Source: Methanobacterium sp. UBA176 (GTDB lineage Archaea; Methanobacteriota; Methanobacteria; Methanobacteriales; Methanobacteriaceae). From it: a DNA stretch of 64,000 nt. Of this stretch, positions 25,136-33,895 are shown piece by piece. The notes under the pieces are model-generated. The model did no database searches, was not told where the DNA came from, and was given only the letters and a program-made list of their open reading frames with translations. The stretch's first letter is position 1. Each line of letters begins with the position of its first letter. Position numbers and translations under genes: made by a program. The stretch is taken from positions 1 through 64,000 of the forward strand of contig DAVZ01000042.1 in the NCBI GenBank assembly GCA_002505765.1. Direction: 5' to 3'.

Positions 25136-25999
25136 CTAAAATAACTCTAATTTTACGCGTACTATCTGTTTTTGAGGATCTTCCAGATATCCCCCATAAT
25201 ATGATGAAAGTTCACCAAATGGTGAAGTAGTACCTGGCATCAATTTATTATCGTCCAAAAAGGCGGTATCATTTGCAACTATCTTCCCATTTGCATCGTA
25301 TGCGGTTACATTTACTTGAACAAACTCAGCAGCCGTATTTCCATTATTTTTTACATAACCCTCAAACTTAACTTCTGATTCGTCTCTAAGGGCATATCTA
25401 TAGACTTTGTAGTCAATTATTGCCAGACTTGCATTTTTAGAAGATACTGTAACATCAGTTATATCTTCTTCTGCTGTTACATAGTAATATACTGGTAAGC
25501 CTACCACTAAAGCTAAAACCAGACACAGACCGGCTAAACGGCTCTTGCTCATGTGTCTGCCGTGTTCAGTCCACCATGTTACGATTAAAACTATTACTAA
25601 GGCAATTGCTGCAGTTATAAAAAAAGTCATGTCTGCAAACAGATATAACGGTACTAATATCAGTAATAGCCATGCTATAATAATTGGTATTCTTAAAAAA
25701 AGTCTCTTATATTTACCTATATATACGTACCAGATCATAAATAGGATTAATGCTGTACCTATGCCAACTATAAATATTTTATATTCCAAAGGCAGAGCCA
25801 TAAATTCTTGAATATCATCGGTACCTATTCTTCCGGCTTTAAGTACAGGGACAAATCCATAACTTACAAAATTAGGAAAATTAACGTCCATGGTACTTCC
25901 AGATATTAATGTTGCCTTTTGCTCTGCAAAAACGCTGCCAGGAATAATTAAAATTCCAAAAATTAAAAATAATACCAAAATTATGCTTTTATAACTCAT
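25136..25999 (-). CDS. membrane protein with exported C-terminal domain
   Basis: 287 residues. Signal or anchor helix ending SVFA, then helices at about 75-97, 105-125, 127-145 and 155-175, and a C-terminal extracytoplasmic beta-rich domain from about 190. That domain contains VKFEGYVKNNGNTAAEFVQV and AYDANGKIVAND, the pattern of FxLYD/CARDB-like modules. It may sense or bind something at the surface. No known family assigned for the membrane part. Confidence 0.6.
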   Translation of the reverse strand: MSYKSIILVLFLIFGILIIPGSVFAEQKATLISGSTMDVNFPNFVSYGFVPVLKAGRIGTDDIQEFMALPLEYKIFIVGIGTALILFMIWYVYIGKYKRLFLRIPIIIAWLLLILVPLYLFADMTFFITAAIALVIVLIVTWWTEHGRHMSKSRLAGLCLVLALVVGLPVYYYVTAEEDITDVTVSSKNASLAIIDYKVYRYALRDESEVKFEGYVKNNGNTAAEFVQVNVTAYDANGKIVANDTAFLDDNKLMPGTTSPFGELSSYYGGYLEDPQKQIVRVKLELF

Positions 26000-26273
26000 T
26001 TATAGCCAACCTCCCCCAACAAATTAATATTATTAGTAACATCATTTAATTATATAAATATTTACAATTATTATAGAGAATTATGAATTAATAAGACATA
26101 TATATAACATAATATGAATATAAATTAATTATTATCATTTAATTGGTAATTATAGCATCATATTAGGAATATACATAAATTAACGATAAATTATTTAAAA
26201 AATATAATATTAAATTTTTTAATTATAAAAAATTAATTAAGTAATTATTATATGATTAAATGACATTTTGAGA
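26000..26273. other. A+T-rich gap, no gene seen
   Basis: Extremely A+T-rich sequence between two minus-strand genes. It carries TATA-like motifs for the membrane protein upstream of 25999 but no coding potential or clear repeat. Confidence 0.6.
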
Positions 26274-26603
26274 TTAAAATAGCGGCTTTTTCATGAATTT
26301 ATAATGATTGATGAATCTATCTAAAACTTCATCCACACTTCCTTCGTCTTCAACGAGTTTAATCCCTGCATTCTTAAGGCCAAATTTACCTTTTAAACCG
26401 GCTTGTGCGCATATAACAACTTCACAGTCTCCAATATCGTCGAGAGATTTCTGCCATTGATGTTTCTCACCCTTAATTTTAGTTGATTCTCTTTTTTCAA
26501 TAAAATGCACGTTTTCTTCGTCAAATTCATAAATCATAAAAGCTTGAGCCTTTCCAAAATGATCTACATCTTCACCATTTGATGATGCTACTGCTATTTT
26601 CAT
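26274..26603 (-). CDS. dinitrogenase iron-molybdenum cofactor domain protein (NifX/NifB-C-like)
   Basis: 109 residues. KIAVASSNGEDVDHFGKAQ is the signature start of the NifB/NifX small-molecule/Fe-S cofactor-binding domain; DCEVVICAQAGLKGK and a conserved C-terminal helix follow. Stand-alone copies are abundant in methanogens, including non-fixers, and are thought to carry or insert metal clusters. No nif genes are nearby. It directly follows a decayed methyltransferase gene on the same strand. Confidence 0.85.
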   Translation of the reverse strand: MKIAVASSNGEDVDHFGKAQAFMIYEFDEENVHFIEKRESTKIKGEKHQWQKSLDDIGDCEVVICAQAGLKGKFGLKNAGIKLVEDEGSVDEVLDRFINHYKFMKKPLF

Positions 26604-26621
26604 ACTATCCCCTTTTATTAT

Positions 26622-27340
26622 TTAACTGCTACAAGGATCGGGCTTTTTCCTGTTTCTAACTGCCATTCTTCATCTTTAAAATCTAAAGAAATATCTCAAA
26701 GCCTATTTTTTTTATTAATTCAGTAACCTCTTCTATTCCAAAAACACCTAATTTATGTTCATCAATGTCAAAATCCATCTTTCAATTCTCCTTTACAAAA
26801 AAAACGGAGCTTGAATTGAATATTCCATCTTCTAAGTGTGACTGGCAGATTCTTGCCAGTTTAAGGTCTTCTTCAACCACGGTACTCACTTAACGTTCCT
26901 TCAATCCAGTTTTCTTTATTAATGCCCATATCAAAAATAAGGACTCCTCCATCTTTTAAATGATCGTGAAAATTATTTAAAATATTTTCAGCTCGTAAAG
27001 TGGTATTGTAAATTTATTGCGCTGAACATGTAGATTAAAACATCGAATTCGGCCCAAATCCATTTCTTTCATATCTCCTTTAATAAAGGAATATCTGGTA
27101 ATTTTTCTCTGCTATTTCCAACATTTCCTCATTGATCAAAACCAACGATTTTATTGTCATTTTTAAGGAAACATGCAATGTATTCCATTCCCATAGGCTA
27201 CATCAAGTAGTTCATTATCGGGACTGGTTTTATAAGTTTCTATGGCCCATTTTATGAAATCAGACTCTCTTTTATGGTCCATTTTTTCATAATTTATCGT
27301 AGTACCTGACAAATTTCTTGTAAAGCTGTTGCTTGGTCAT
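26622..27340 (-). pseudogene. decayed class I SAM-dependent methyltransferase
   Basis: Minus-strand pieces in order: MTKQQLYKKFVRYYDKL (from ATG 27340), RESDFIKWAIETYKTSP, DNELLDVA-x-GNGIHC (motif I), INEEMLEIAEKN, ENILNNFHDHLKDGGVLIFD (the post-II motif) and DFDIDEHKLGVFGIEEV, ending ILVAVK before TAA at 26622. Stops and frameshifts occur between nearly every piece. The motif order is that of a Rossmann-fold methyltransferase. Not functional. Confidence 0.8.
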
Positions 27341-27376
27341 CTATCTACCAATTAAAAATAAAAGCCCAATTTAACA

Positions 27377-27946
27377 CTAATCCTTAATTTTCTTTATTAA
27401 ACTGGCTACATTAAATCCAAATCGTCTTATAGTCTGCATTCCTTCTTCATCGTCCTGTACCTCACCTGGAGCGTGTCCAAAGACCATGTTCCAGTAGGTT
27501 GAGCCAGGAACAATCATATCGTTAATAAAGAAGAACATGAGCATCTCCTGGATGGTAGCAGTGTGTCCTCCTCTCCTTGCAACTGCTATAGGGCCTCCAA
27601 TTTTCCAGGATAAGAAATTATCAGATGCTCTTGATACCATTCCTATCCTCTGTAGTGCAGACATTATATCTCCACGTGCTGTCCCAAAATAGACTGGAGA
27701 TCCTACTATGAACCCATCAGATTCCCTTATTTTCGATATAATATCATTTAATCCATCATTTTGCGAACATTCGCTTAATTCTCCGCATCTTCCACATGCA
27801 ATACAGGATCTGATGTTTTTACCTACAAAGGGGATTATTTCCACTTCCAATCCTTCATCTTCTATAACTTTGGCGCATTCTTCTAGAACCTGGTAAGTAT
27901 TCCCGCTTGGTCTTGGGCTTGCAGATAGCATTACAACTTTTTTCAT
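27377..27946 (-). CDS. iron-sulfur flavoprotein (flavodoxin/NADPH-FMN reductase fold)
   Basis: 189 residues. VVMLSASPRPSGNTYQVLEE is the FMN phosphate loop; CIACGRCGELSEC (C-x2-C-x2-C-x5-C) is the compact 4Fe-4S motif of Isf-type flavoproteins; GSPVYFGTARGDIMSALQR and RRGGHTATIQEM are conserved flavin-contact regions. Isf proteins in methanogens move electrons from ferredoxin and have been linked to oxygen or peroxide defence. TCCCTCC (rc GGAGGGA) gives a strong ribosome-binding site. Confidence 0.88.
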   Translation of the reverse strand: MKKVVMLSASPRPSGNTYQVLEECAKVIEDEGLEVEIIPFVGKNIRSCIACGRCGELSECSQNDGLNDIISKIRESDGFIVGSPVYFGTARGDIMSALQRIGMVSRASDNFLSWKIGGPIAVARRGGHTATIQEMLMFFFINDMIVPGSTYWNMVFGHAPGEVQDDEEGMQTIRRFGFNVASLIKKIKD

Positions 27947-28074
27947 AAAAATCCCTCCTAAATCTATATTTTCAATTATATTTTCTCTTTTTTCCTTTAT
28001 AAGATATATTAAATATTATTTTAAGGTCTCTATAAGTAAACATTCATTAACAAATAGTAAAGTTTATATAACAT

Positions 28075-28096
28075 TATGTAAATATTACTTTACATA
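28075..28096 (+). promoter_or_regulatory. operator-like inverted repeat before the DUF2178-XRE pair
   Basis: Perfect inverted repeat TATGTAAA-N6-TTTACATA. It starts about 10 bases downstream of a TATA box (TTTATATAA, about 28062-28070), where it would cover the start of transcription. Position and symmetry suit autoregulation by the XRE-type protein encoded at 28667. Confidence 0.6.
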
Positions 28097-28115
28097 AGGT
28101 TGATGAAAGGCTGAC

Positions 28116-28226
28116 AAAATCCTCGATTTTGCTGCTGCAAAACTCAAAAAATTTTTCATGCTATGCCCAACCACAAACAAAAGTTTGTAAATCAAAGATT
28201 CGCTTTCCAAAATTTAGAGAATTTTG
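28116..28226. repeat. stem-loop cluster, locus C
   Basis: Hairpins AAAATC-ctc-GATTTT (28116-28130), ACAAAC-aaaa-GTTTGT (28173-28188), AATC-aaa-GATT (28190-28200) and CAAAATT-tagag-AATTTTG (28208-28226) occupy the leader of the DUF2178 gene, ending just before its GGTGAT ribosome-binding site. The AAAATC/GATTTT unit matches loci B, D and E. Confidence 0.75.
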
Positions 28227-28246
28227 AGAGTTTTTGAGGTGATAAA

Positions 28247-28657
28247 ATGAATTTGAAAACTAAAGGAAAAATATTGATGATAATCTCAGCATTCGAAACC
28301 GGACTCTGGATTGCAGGACTCTTACTAGCAAATATATACATAATTATACTTGCAATAGCAATATTACTTCTAATAATTCCCGTTGTTTACAAAAACAAGG
28401 ATAACATAGAGGAGATGTTTAAAGGAGACAGCGATATATTCATTGAAGATGAGAGAACCCAGTTCATCAATGAAAAGGCCGCAAATATGACACTTGGAAT
28501 TTTAATAGCCGTCGTATTTTATGCTGCAATCATTATAGTAACTCTAAGGGATAAATACCCACAATTTTTAGATATAGGCTACACCCTGTTTTTGATAGCG
28601 GCTTTATGTTTTGTACTTTACTTCCTATCTCGTGCATATTATGATAGAAAATACTGA
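28247..28657 (+). CDS. DUF2178-like membrane protein
   Basis: 136 residues with four predicted helices: about 8-25 and 27-45 as a tight pair, 85-105, and 115-130. Between them is a cytosolic segment with IEDERTQFINEKAANMTL, the hallmark E-R-x-x-x-I-x-x-K-A of DUF2178. This family typically precedes a small XRE regulator, as here (10 bases apart). The pair may form a membrane-sensor and repressor unit. GGTGAT sits seven bases before ATG. Confidence 0.8.
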   Translation: MNLKTKGKILMIISAFETGLWIAGLLLANIYIIILAIAILLLIIPVVYKNKDNIEEMFKGDSDIFIEDERTQFINEKAANMTLGILIAVVFYAAIIIVTLRDKYPQFLDIGYTLFLIAALCFVLYFLSRAYYDRKY

Positions 28658-28666
28658 AGTGATAAT

Positions 28667-28861
28667 ATGAAAAATAAACTTAAAGTTTTCCGTGCCATGC
28701 ATGATATCACCCAGGAAGAACTTGCAAAAGAGATCGAAGTGACCAGACAAACAATTATCGCCATTGAAAAAGAAAAATATGACCCTTCTCTCATTTTAGC
28801 CTATAAGATGGCTAAATATTTTAAAGTGCCAATCGAGGAGATCTTCATTTATGAGGATTAA
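28667..28861 (+). CDS. small XRE-type helix-turn-helix regulator
   Basis: 64 residues, nearly all HTH: KLKVFRAMHDITQEELAKEI, VTRQTIIAIEKEKYDPSL and LAYKMAKYFKVPIEEIF, the YozG-like pattern of short DNA-binding proteins. Encoded directly after the DUF2178 membrane protein and likely in its operon. The palindrome at 28075 is a candidate binding site for autoregulation. Confidence 0.9.
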   Translation: MKNKLKVFRAMHDITQEELAKEIEVTRQTIIAIEKEKYDPSLILAYKMAKYFKVPIEEIFIYED

Positions 28862-28916
28862 AACTAAGAGAAAAACAGTGGAAAATTTCATTGTTTCTTC
28901 CAAAAAAATCTCAAAA

Positions 28917-29621
28917 TTAAAGTAATCTACGGTTAGAACGTTCCTTACTGCATGAAACGTTACCTTGAGGAATTTTAGTACTTTGAGGGAGTTCAATACC
29001 CATTTTATCAAGAACTGTCCTTGTATCCACCTTTGTACAGACGCATCCATCCTTCAGTAGAGGTACACCCTGACAGTGGAATTTTGAAAGTTTCATCATT
29101 GCCAGATTCAGGTCCTGATAACAAGCTACACCTAAAACTGCTTTAAACTTGTTTTCTTTGACTATTTTCTTTAAAAATGTTGATCCTGGAATAATAAACA
29201 CTTTATAGCCTCTATATTCTGCTTTATTCTTTAAAACACCTATTACGCATCGGCTGCAGTCAGTACAGTGAAGACCTGTAGAATCCAGTTTTGCCTCACA
29301 TTTCGGGCTTCTAAGACAGTGGGGAAGTATTAAAAGCTTATCCTTATTTTCTATTTGATTAAAAGATTTTTCATTAACTTTATTTCTTACTTCAACACCT
29401 ATCTGATCAACAATTTTTTCATCAACACCTACATTTCCTGCAAATTTTTTAAACAACCCATAGAATACATCTATTGTAAAAAGGAGTAATCTGGGGAAAA
29501 TAAGCCTCTCCTGCCTTATAAGGATTCTTCCAAGAATTAGCGTCACTGATAGCAGTATTAATATCAAAATACCTGCAATGAACACTACCTGTCCAAAAAT
29601 CTGATAAAAATCTATTGACAT
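28917..29621 (-). CDS. DUF116 family protein
   Basis: About 234 residues. N-terminal membrane helix or helices (about 10-35), then a cysteine-rich domain: LPHCLRSPKCEAKL, HCTDCSRCVIGVLKNKAEYR and VLGVACYQDLNLAM, then KDGCVCTKVDTRTVLDKMG. The cysteines suggest a metal or Fe-S site. DUF116 is frequent in methanogens and its role is not established. ATG 29621 is used because GAGTG lies upstream; GTG 29630 is the alternative. Confidence 0.85.
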   Translation of the reverse strand: MSIDFYQIFGQVVFIAGILILILLSVTLILGRILIRQERLIFPRLLLFTIDVFYGLFKKFAGNVGVDEKIVDQIGVEVRNKVNEKSFNQIENKDKLLILPHCLRSPKCEAKLDSTGLHCTDCSRCVIGVLKNKAEYRGYKVFIIPGSTFLKKIVKENKFKAVLGVACYQDLNLAMMKLSKFHCQGVPLLKDGCVCTKVDTRTVLDKMGIELPQSTKIPQGNVSCSKERSNRRLL

Positions 29622-29676
29622 ATAATACACTCAAAATTGCTTTATTTTAATTTAATGATCCTTAAAAGGATATCTG

Positions 29677-30153
29677 TCATAATTTTTCTATTTTAAAATC
29701 TTTAATGAGCCCCTTGATATCAACACCATCCTCTGAAGCGGTTATTTCAATACCGGATAGGTCTTCACATGCGCATAATATATCCTGCTCTGGATGAGTG
29801 CCAGGGACTATATTACAGTTTAAACGGATGTGATCCCCAGTGGCCACAACCATTGGCAATCTATTTGAAGTGGGATGATTTTCTGGAAGAACTGTTATAG
29901 GAGCATCCAACTCTCTTAAAAGATAAACCATACATCGGATTCCTTTTTCGGCTTTTTCACCTGAATCAAAGGCAGAAACTGCAATTAAATCCTGTGGTTC
30001 AAGAAACATCACTATTTCTTCCTTATCAGGCATTCCTATAAAAACCTGTTTTTTACTTCCGGCTTTTACAATGCCCAGTTCTCCAGAATTTCCAATTAAA
30101 AATAAAATCTCATCCGGAGTTATTCTAATTCTTCTACGTTCTCTGACTGACAT
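29677..30153 (-). CDS. conserved-looking hypothetical protein
   Basis: About 158 residues, soluble, mixed alpha/beta. Arg-rich start (VRERRRIRITPDEILFLIG), a central RELDAPITVLPENHPTSNR and a C-terminal acidic strand region GIEITASEDGVDIKG. Cysteines are few (LNCNIVPGTHP, ILCACEDL). No family recognised. Its start overlaps the end of a 44-codon zinc-ribbon gene, implying translational coupling. ATG 30153 rather than TTG 30162 is assumed. Confidence 0.65.
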   Translation of the reverse strand: MSVRERRRIRITPDEILFLIGNSGELGIVKAGSKKQVFIGMPDKEEIVMFLEPQDLIAVSAFDSGEKAEKGIRCMVYLLRELDAPITVLPENHPTSNRLPMVVATGDHIRLNCNIVPGTHPEQDILCACEDLSGIEITASEDGVDIKGLIKDFKIEKL

Positions 30154-30254
30154 GTAGGGCAAACTATTCTTCTTCCAATTCCTTTAAACTCGTTTCCGCA
30201 ATCCAGGCATCTGTATCTTCTTGTTTTGAGTTTTTTCATTTTAATGTCAGCCAT
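30120..30254 (-). CDS. small zinc-ribbon protein (44 aa)
   Basis: Short gene: basic N-terminus (MADIKMKKLKTRRYR) followed by one zinc ribbon, CLDCGNEF-x7-VCPTCQ, and an acidic end EELE. GGAGG lies four bases before ATG 30254; a second in-frame ATG at 30275 with GGTGA would add seven residues. It overlaps the following 158-residue gene by about 34 bases. The size and charge resemble small ribosome- or transcription-associated zinc proteins, but no exact family is claimed. Confidence 0.7.
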   Translation of the reverse strand: MADIKMKKLKTRRYRCLDCGNEFKGIGRRIVCPTCQSENVEELE

Positions 30255-30460
30255 TGGTCCTCCAACAGTACACATTATAAATCACCATTTCAGCTTTATG
30301 TTGTTATTGTTATTTATTCTTTCTCCAAAAATTTCTAAAATTTATGTTTTTCGTATTATTGACAATATATTTATGGATGAAACCTCATTATAATATATTA
30401 ACTAAAAATCTTAATTTATAGATTCAGAAAATTATTTTAGAGCTATAAACGGTGAAACCA

Positions 30461-32581
30461 TTGAAAAACCTTATTTTTCCATTTTCAGCAATTGTTGGAC
30501 AGGAAAACATCAAAAAATCACTGCTATTAAATGCTATTAATCCAAGTATAGGCGGCGTCCTTATTAAAGGAGACAAGGGTACAGGTAAAACCACGGCAGT
30601 AAGAGCTCTCGCTGACCTTTTACCTTCTATAAAAGTCGTTAAAGGGTGTCCATTTAACTGCGATCCTGATGATGAAAGTTCTCTATGTGATGAATGTAGA
30701 TCAGACGATATGAAGATAGAAGAACAGAAAATGAAGGTAGTAGAGCTTCCACTGGGCTCAACCGAAGATCGGGTGGTTGGATCAATAAATATCGAAAGGG
30801 CTCTAAAAGAAGGTACAAAAGCTCTTGAGCCAGGAATACTCGCTGAAGCCAATAGAAACATACTTTATATTGACGAAATTAACCTCCTGGATGATAATCT
30901 TGTTGATGTTCTCCTTGATGCTGCTGCTTATGGAGTAAACATCATTGAAAGAGAGGGTATTTCCTTATCACATCCATCAATGTTCATACTGGTTGGAACA
31001 ATGAATCCTGCAGAAGGAGAACTCAGACCTCAACTTTCAGATCGAATCGGTCTGCACATCATTGTACACAGCATCATGAACATCGAAGATCGTATAGAGA
31101 TAATGGCACGTAGAGAAGAATTTGAAAGGGATCCTGCTGGATTTACTGAGAAATTTAAGTCAGAACAAGACAAAATCCTCCAAATTCTTTTAAATGCCAG
31201 GAAACTGCTTGAGGATGTAAATGTATCCCCTAACATTATGAAAGCCATAGCTCTTGTCTGCGTTTCTATTGGAGTGGATGGACATAGGGCAGATATTGCC
31301 ATTTTAAAAACTGCTAAAACTATTGCAGCCTACAATGGTCGAGTTGAAGTTAATTATGATGATTTAGAAGAAGCAATGCTCCTTGTACTTGGAGAAAGAC
31401 TCCCTAAATCTTACGGACAGGAAAAAATTAAAGAAATGCTGCAAAGGGCAATTAGAGACATTGAACAGCATGAGGAAGAAGAAAAAGAACAACAGGAGAG
31501 CCATCAATCAGATGAAGAAAATGATCAGGGTGATGATTCGGGTGATGGATCAAGCTCTGAAGAAGAAACTGGCCAAGGAAAAGAAGGATCAGGAGAACAG
31601 CATGGACAGGACGAGGAGGTAAATGTTGATTTATCCCCTGAAGAAAATCATGATGAAGAAAATGAAGAAGAACAAAAATCAGACATAAATGTGGATTTAC
31701 AGCCCTCTGAAGAAAAGAAGGAAGAAAAAGGAATGAAAATTAAAAGCCTTGACGAAGATTTCGTGGAGGCAGATGAAGATGAGATTAATATAAAAAAGCT
31801 CCTGAAAATGAAAGGCAAGCCTAAAAACAGGTTATATGGAAAAAGAGTCGATTCAAAAACTCAAAAAGGTAAATATGTAAAAAGTAAGCTTCCTAAAAAC
31901 GTCTATCAGGATATAGCCATAGATGCAACAATAAGGGCTGCAGCAATTAGTTCAAAGGGTAGTATTCAGGTTGAAAATGAGCATCTGCGTGAGAAGGTAA
32001 GAAAACACGGTGCCAGGGCATCGATTGCTCTTGTAGTAGATATCAGCGGTTCCATGTTTTCTGATCGAAAAGCAAGCAAAGTTAAAGGTATTTTAAACCA
32101 ATTAATTAATGATACTGCAAGGCATAACGATAAATTAAGCGTTGTTGGATTTAAAGGTCATGATGCAGAAGTTATAATACCTACAACCAAACGAGCCACA
32201 TCATTTAAAGAACATGTTGATAATATCAGGGTTGGGGGGACCACACCCCTTGCTTCTGGGCTTAAAAAAGGATTTGAGATACTTAAAAAAGAAAAATTTA
32301 AAAATGAGTATGTACCCATGATGGTAATTTTAACAGACGGTATGCCTAACGTGGGGATTAAAGAAGGACCTATCCAGGATGCTGTTAAAATTGCAAAAAG
32401 TCTTAAAGAAAATGAAATCACCACCATAGTTGTAAACTTCGAAAAGACTGTAAAATTTGGCAGAGATACCAACATGGAGATAGCATTAGCATCTGGAGGA
32501 AAATATTACGATCTGGAAGATATTGAAAATCCTAAAATTGCAGTTTCAAAAATAATTGACCATGAGCGATCAGAACTTTAA
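30461..32581 (+). CDS. AAA ATPase and VWA chelatase-like protein (ChlI-ChlD fusion)
   Basis: About 706 residues. N-terminal AAA domain of the Mg-chelatase I type: Walker A GDKGTGKTTAVRAL, a cysteine insert (CPFNCDPD...CDEC), Walker B ILYIDEINLL, and a sensor region LVGTMNPAEGELRPQLSDR. A very acidic, Gln/Ser-rich linker spans about 340-440. The C-terminal VWA domain has the MIDAS DISGSMFSD and ILTDGMPNVG. Such fusions power metal insertion into tetrapyrroles, but no CobN/ChlH partner is in the window, so the substrate is unknown. TTG 30461 fits GGTGA five bases upstream better than GTG 30452. Confidence 0.85.
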   Translation: MKNLIFPFSAIVGQENIKKSLLLNAINPSIGGVLIKGDKGTGKTTAVRALADLLPSIKVVKGCPFNCDPDDESSLCDECRSDDMKIEEQKMKVVELPLGSTEDRVVGSINIERALKEGTKALEPGILAEANRNILYIDEINLLDDNLVDVLLDAAAYGVNIIEREGISLSHPSMFILVGTMNPAEGELRPQLSDRIGLHIIVHSIMNIEDRIEIMARREEFERDPAGFTEKFKSEQDKILQILLNARKLLEDVNVSPNIMKAIALVCVSIGVDGHRADIAILKTAKTIAAYNGRVEVNYDDLEEAMLLVLGERLPKSYGQEKIKEMLQRAIRDIEQHEEEEKEQQESHQSDEENDQGDDSGDGSSSEEETGQGKEGSGEQHGQDEEVNVDLSPEENHDEENEEEQKSDINVDLQPSEEKKEEKGMKIKSLDEDFVEADEDEINIKKLLKMKGKPKNRLYGKRVDSKTQKGKYVKSKLPKNVYQDIAIDATIRAAAISSKGSIQVENEHLREKVRKHGARASIALVVDISGSMFSDRKASKVKGILNQLINDTARHNDKLSVVGFKGHDAEVIIPTTKRATSFKEHVDNIRVGGTTPLASGLKKGFEILKKEKFKNEYVPMMVILTDGMPNVGIKEGPIQDAVKIAKSLKENEITTIVVNFEKTVKFGRDTNMEIALASGGKYYDLEDIENPKIAVSKIIDHERSEL

Positions 32582-32582
32582 T

Positions 32583-32991
32583 TGAACAATTTGAAGCAGA
32601 ATAGAGAGCAAATCAAATGTAATTTTACAGCTTTTTGGCCGGATGCTGCAAATGCAAAAACAGTGATTACTTCGCCGCACGCAAGACAAGCAACAGAATG
32701 TCACATACATTACCAAAATCTGATGATGCTTGCATACTAAAGATCAAATGGTTCTTTATCGTTACAAATCAAAAAAACAATGCTAAGTACCTTCAAAACT
32801 AATAGCATCAGCAAGAGCTTCAATCAATCAAGATGGTTCTCCCTCAGCAGGTTTTGTTTTTCTAAATGATGTATGTACAAGAAGACCTCACTTTCCTGAC
32901 ACCAGTTTATGAAGTTGATGAATTAATTCAGCTTTAGTAGCTTCATAAAACTGTTCTTACCTTTCAAACAGTTGCTCTGCTCATTATTCAT
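32583..32991 (-). pseudogene. probable decayed AAC(3)-family N-acetyltransferase
   Basis: Minus-strand pieces: start MNNEQSN (ATG 32991), EATKAELIHQLHKLVSGK, LLVHTSFRKTKPAEGEPS, LIEALADAISFEGT, then EPFD, SDFGNV and VFAFAASGQKAVKLH. The order (VH-S/T-SF..., pro-x-GGP..., ALxxAxxxEGT, HP..S..A.G..A) is that of aminoglycoside 3-N-acetyltransferase-like proteins, with stops and shifts between pieces. The match is by eye only and moderate. The gap 32992-33150 shows only A+T-rich sequence. Confidence 0.5.
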
Positions 32992-33158
32992 TCTCTATAC
33001 ACCTAATTAGCCTTATTATCTTTTATTTTATATGGTTAAAACCTAATAATATCAATGGAAAATTTAATATAATTAAAAATATAATTAATAGTGTTTTTCT
33101 GTTTTTGAATAGACTGAACTAAAATTGACTGATTAAGATTTTAATATGTGTTTTGAAA

Positions 33159-33665
33159 ATGAAAATTATTGTATACCACGCAGAAGAATGTGATCGGAAG
33201 AAATGCACCACAGTAAAACTTGGAAAAAAGGGAAAGGTTAAAGTAGTAACAAAGTTAAACCAAATACCTACCGGTGCAATCGTCCTTGACCCCTATTCCC
33301 AAAAAGCACTATCTGCTGAAGATAAGGAAACGATTATGGAAAAAGGGCTTGTAGGACTTGATTGCTCATGGAAAAGGTTAGATAAAGTCCCTTTTAGATT
33401 AAAAACCGGAAAAAACAGCAGATCATTACCTTTTCTAATAGCTGCAAACCCCACCAATTATGGAAAGCCATGCATACTATCAACTGCAGAGGCAATTGCA
33501 GCAAGTTTTTATATAATTGGGTTTAAAGATATTGCTATTGACATTATGTCCCAGTTTAAATGGGGCCCTCATTTTCTAAAGCTCAATGAAGAGCTTTTAG
33601 AAGCATATTCTAATGCTAAAAACAGTTTAGAAGTTGTAAAAATTCAAAATGAGTTTATAGATTAG
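33159..33665 (+). CDS. Tsr3-type rRNA aminocarboxypropyltransferase (DUF367)
   Basis: About 168 residues. Transfers the 3-amino-3-carboxypropyl group of SAM to a hypermodified uridine of small-subunit rRNA. N-terminal YHAEECDRKKCTTVKLGK, the LDPYSQKALSAED motif, GLDCSWKRLD and LPFLIAANPTNYGKPCILST are all diagnostic. ATG 33159 is favoured over TTG 33153. Just upstream of the L40e gene, matching a ribosome-assembly context. Confidence 0.92.
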   Translation: MKIIVYHAEECDRKKCTTVKLGKKGKVKVVTKLNQIPTGAIVLDPYSQKALSAEDKETIMEKGLVGLDCSWKRLDKVPFRLKTGKNSRSLPFLIAANPTNYGKPCILSTAEAIAASFYIIGFKDIAIDIMSQFKWGPHFLKLNEELLEAYSNAKNSLEVVKIQNEFID

Positions 33666-33712
33666 TGTAAATTCTAAACTGATTGATAAATAATTTATAA
33701 GGAGGCTAACAA

Positions 33713-33859
33713 ATGGCTAGATTTGAAGAAGCTGAAAATAGAATATTCAATATTAAGATATGCTTAAAATGTAACGCAAGAAACCCCCCAACTGCAAAAA
33801 CATGCAGGAAATGCGGTTACAAGGGTCTAAGACCGAAAGCTAAAGAACCAAGAGGATAA
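33713..33859 (+). CDS. rpl40e: ribosomal protein L40e
   Basis: 48-residue large-subunit zinc protein. ICLKCNARNPPTAKTCRKCG provides the four cysteine ligands, followed by the basic tail YKGLRPKAKEPRG. Perfect GGAGG ribosome-binding site at 33701-33705. Located 47 bases after the Tsr3 gene, so likely co-transcribed. Confidence 0.95.
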   Translation: MARFEEAENRIFNIKICLKCNARNPPTAKTCRKCGYKGLRPKAKEPRG

Positions 33860-33895
33860 ATCCTCTATATTACATTCTGGAGGTTATCAAAAACT

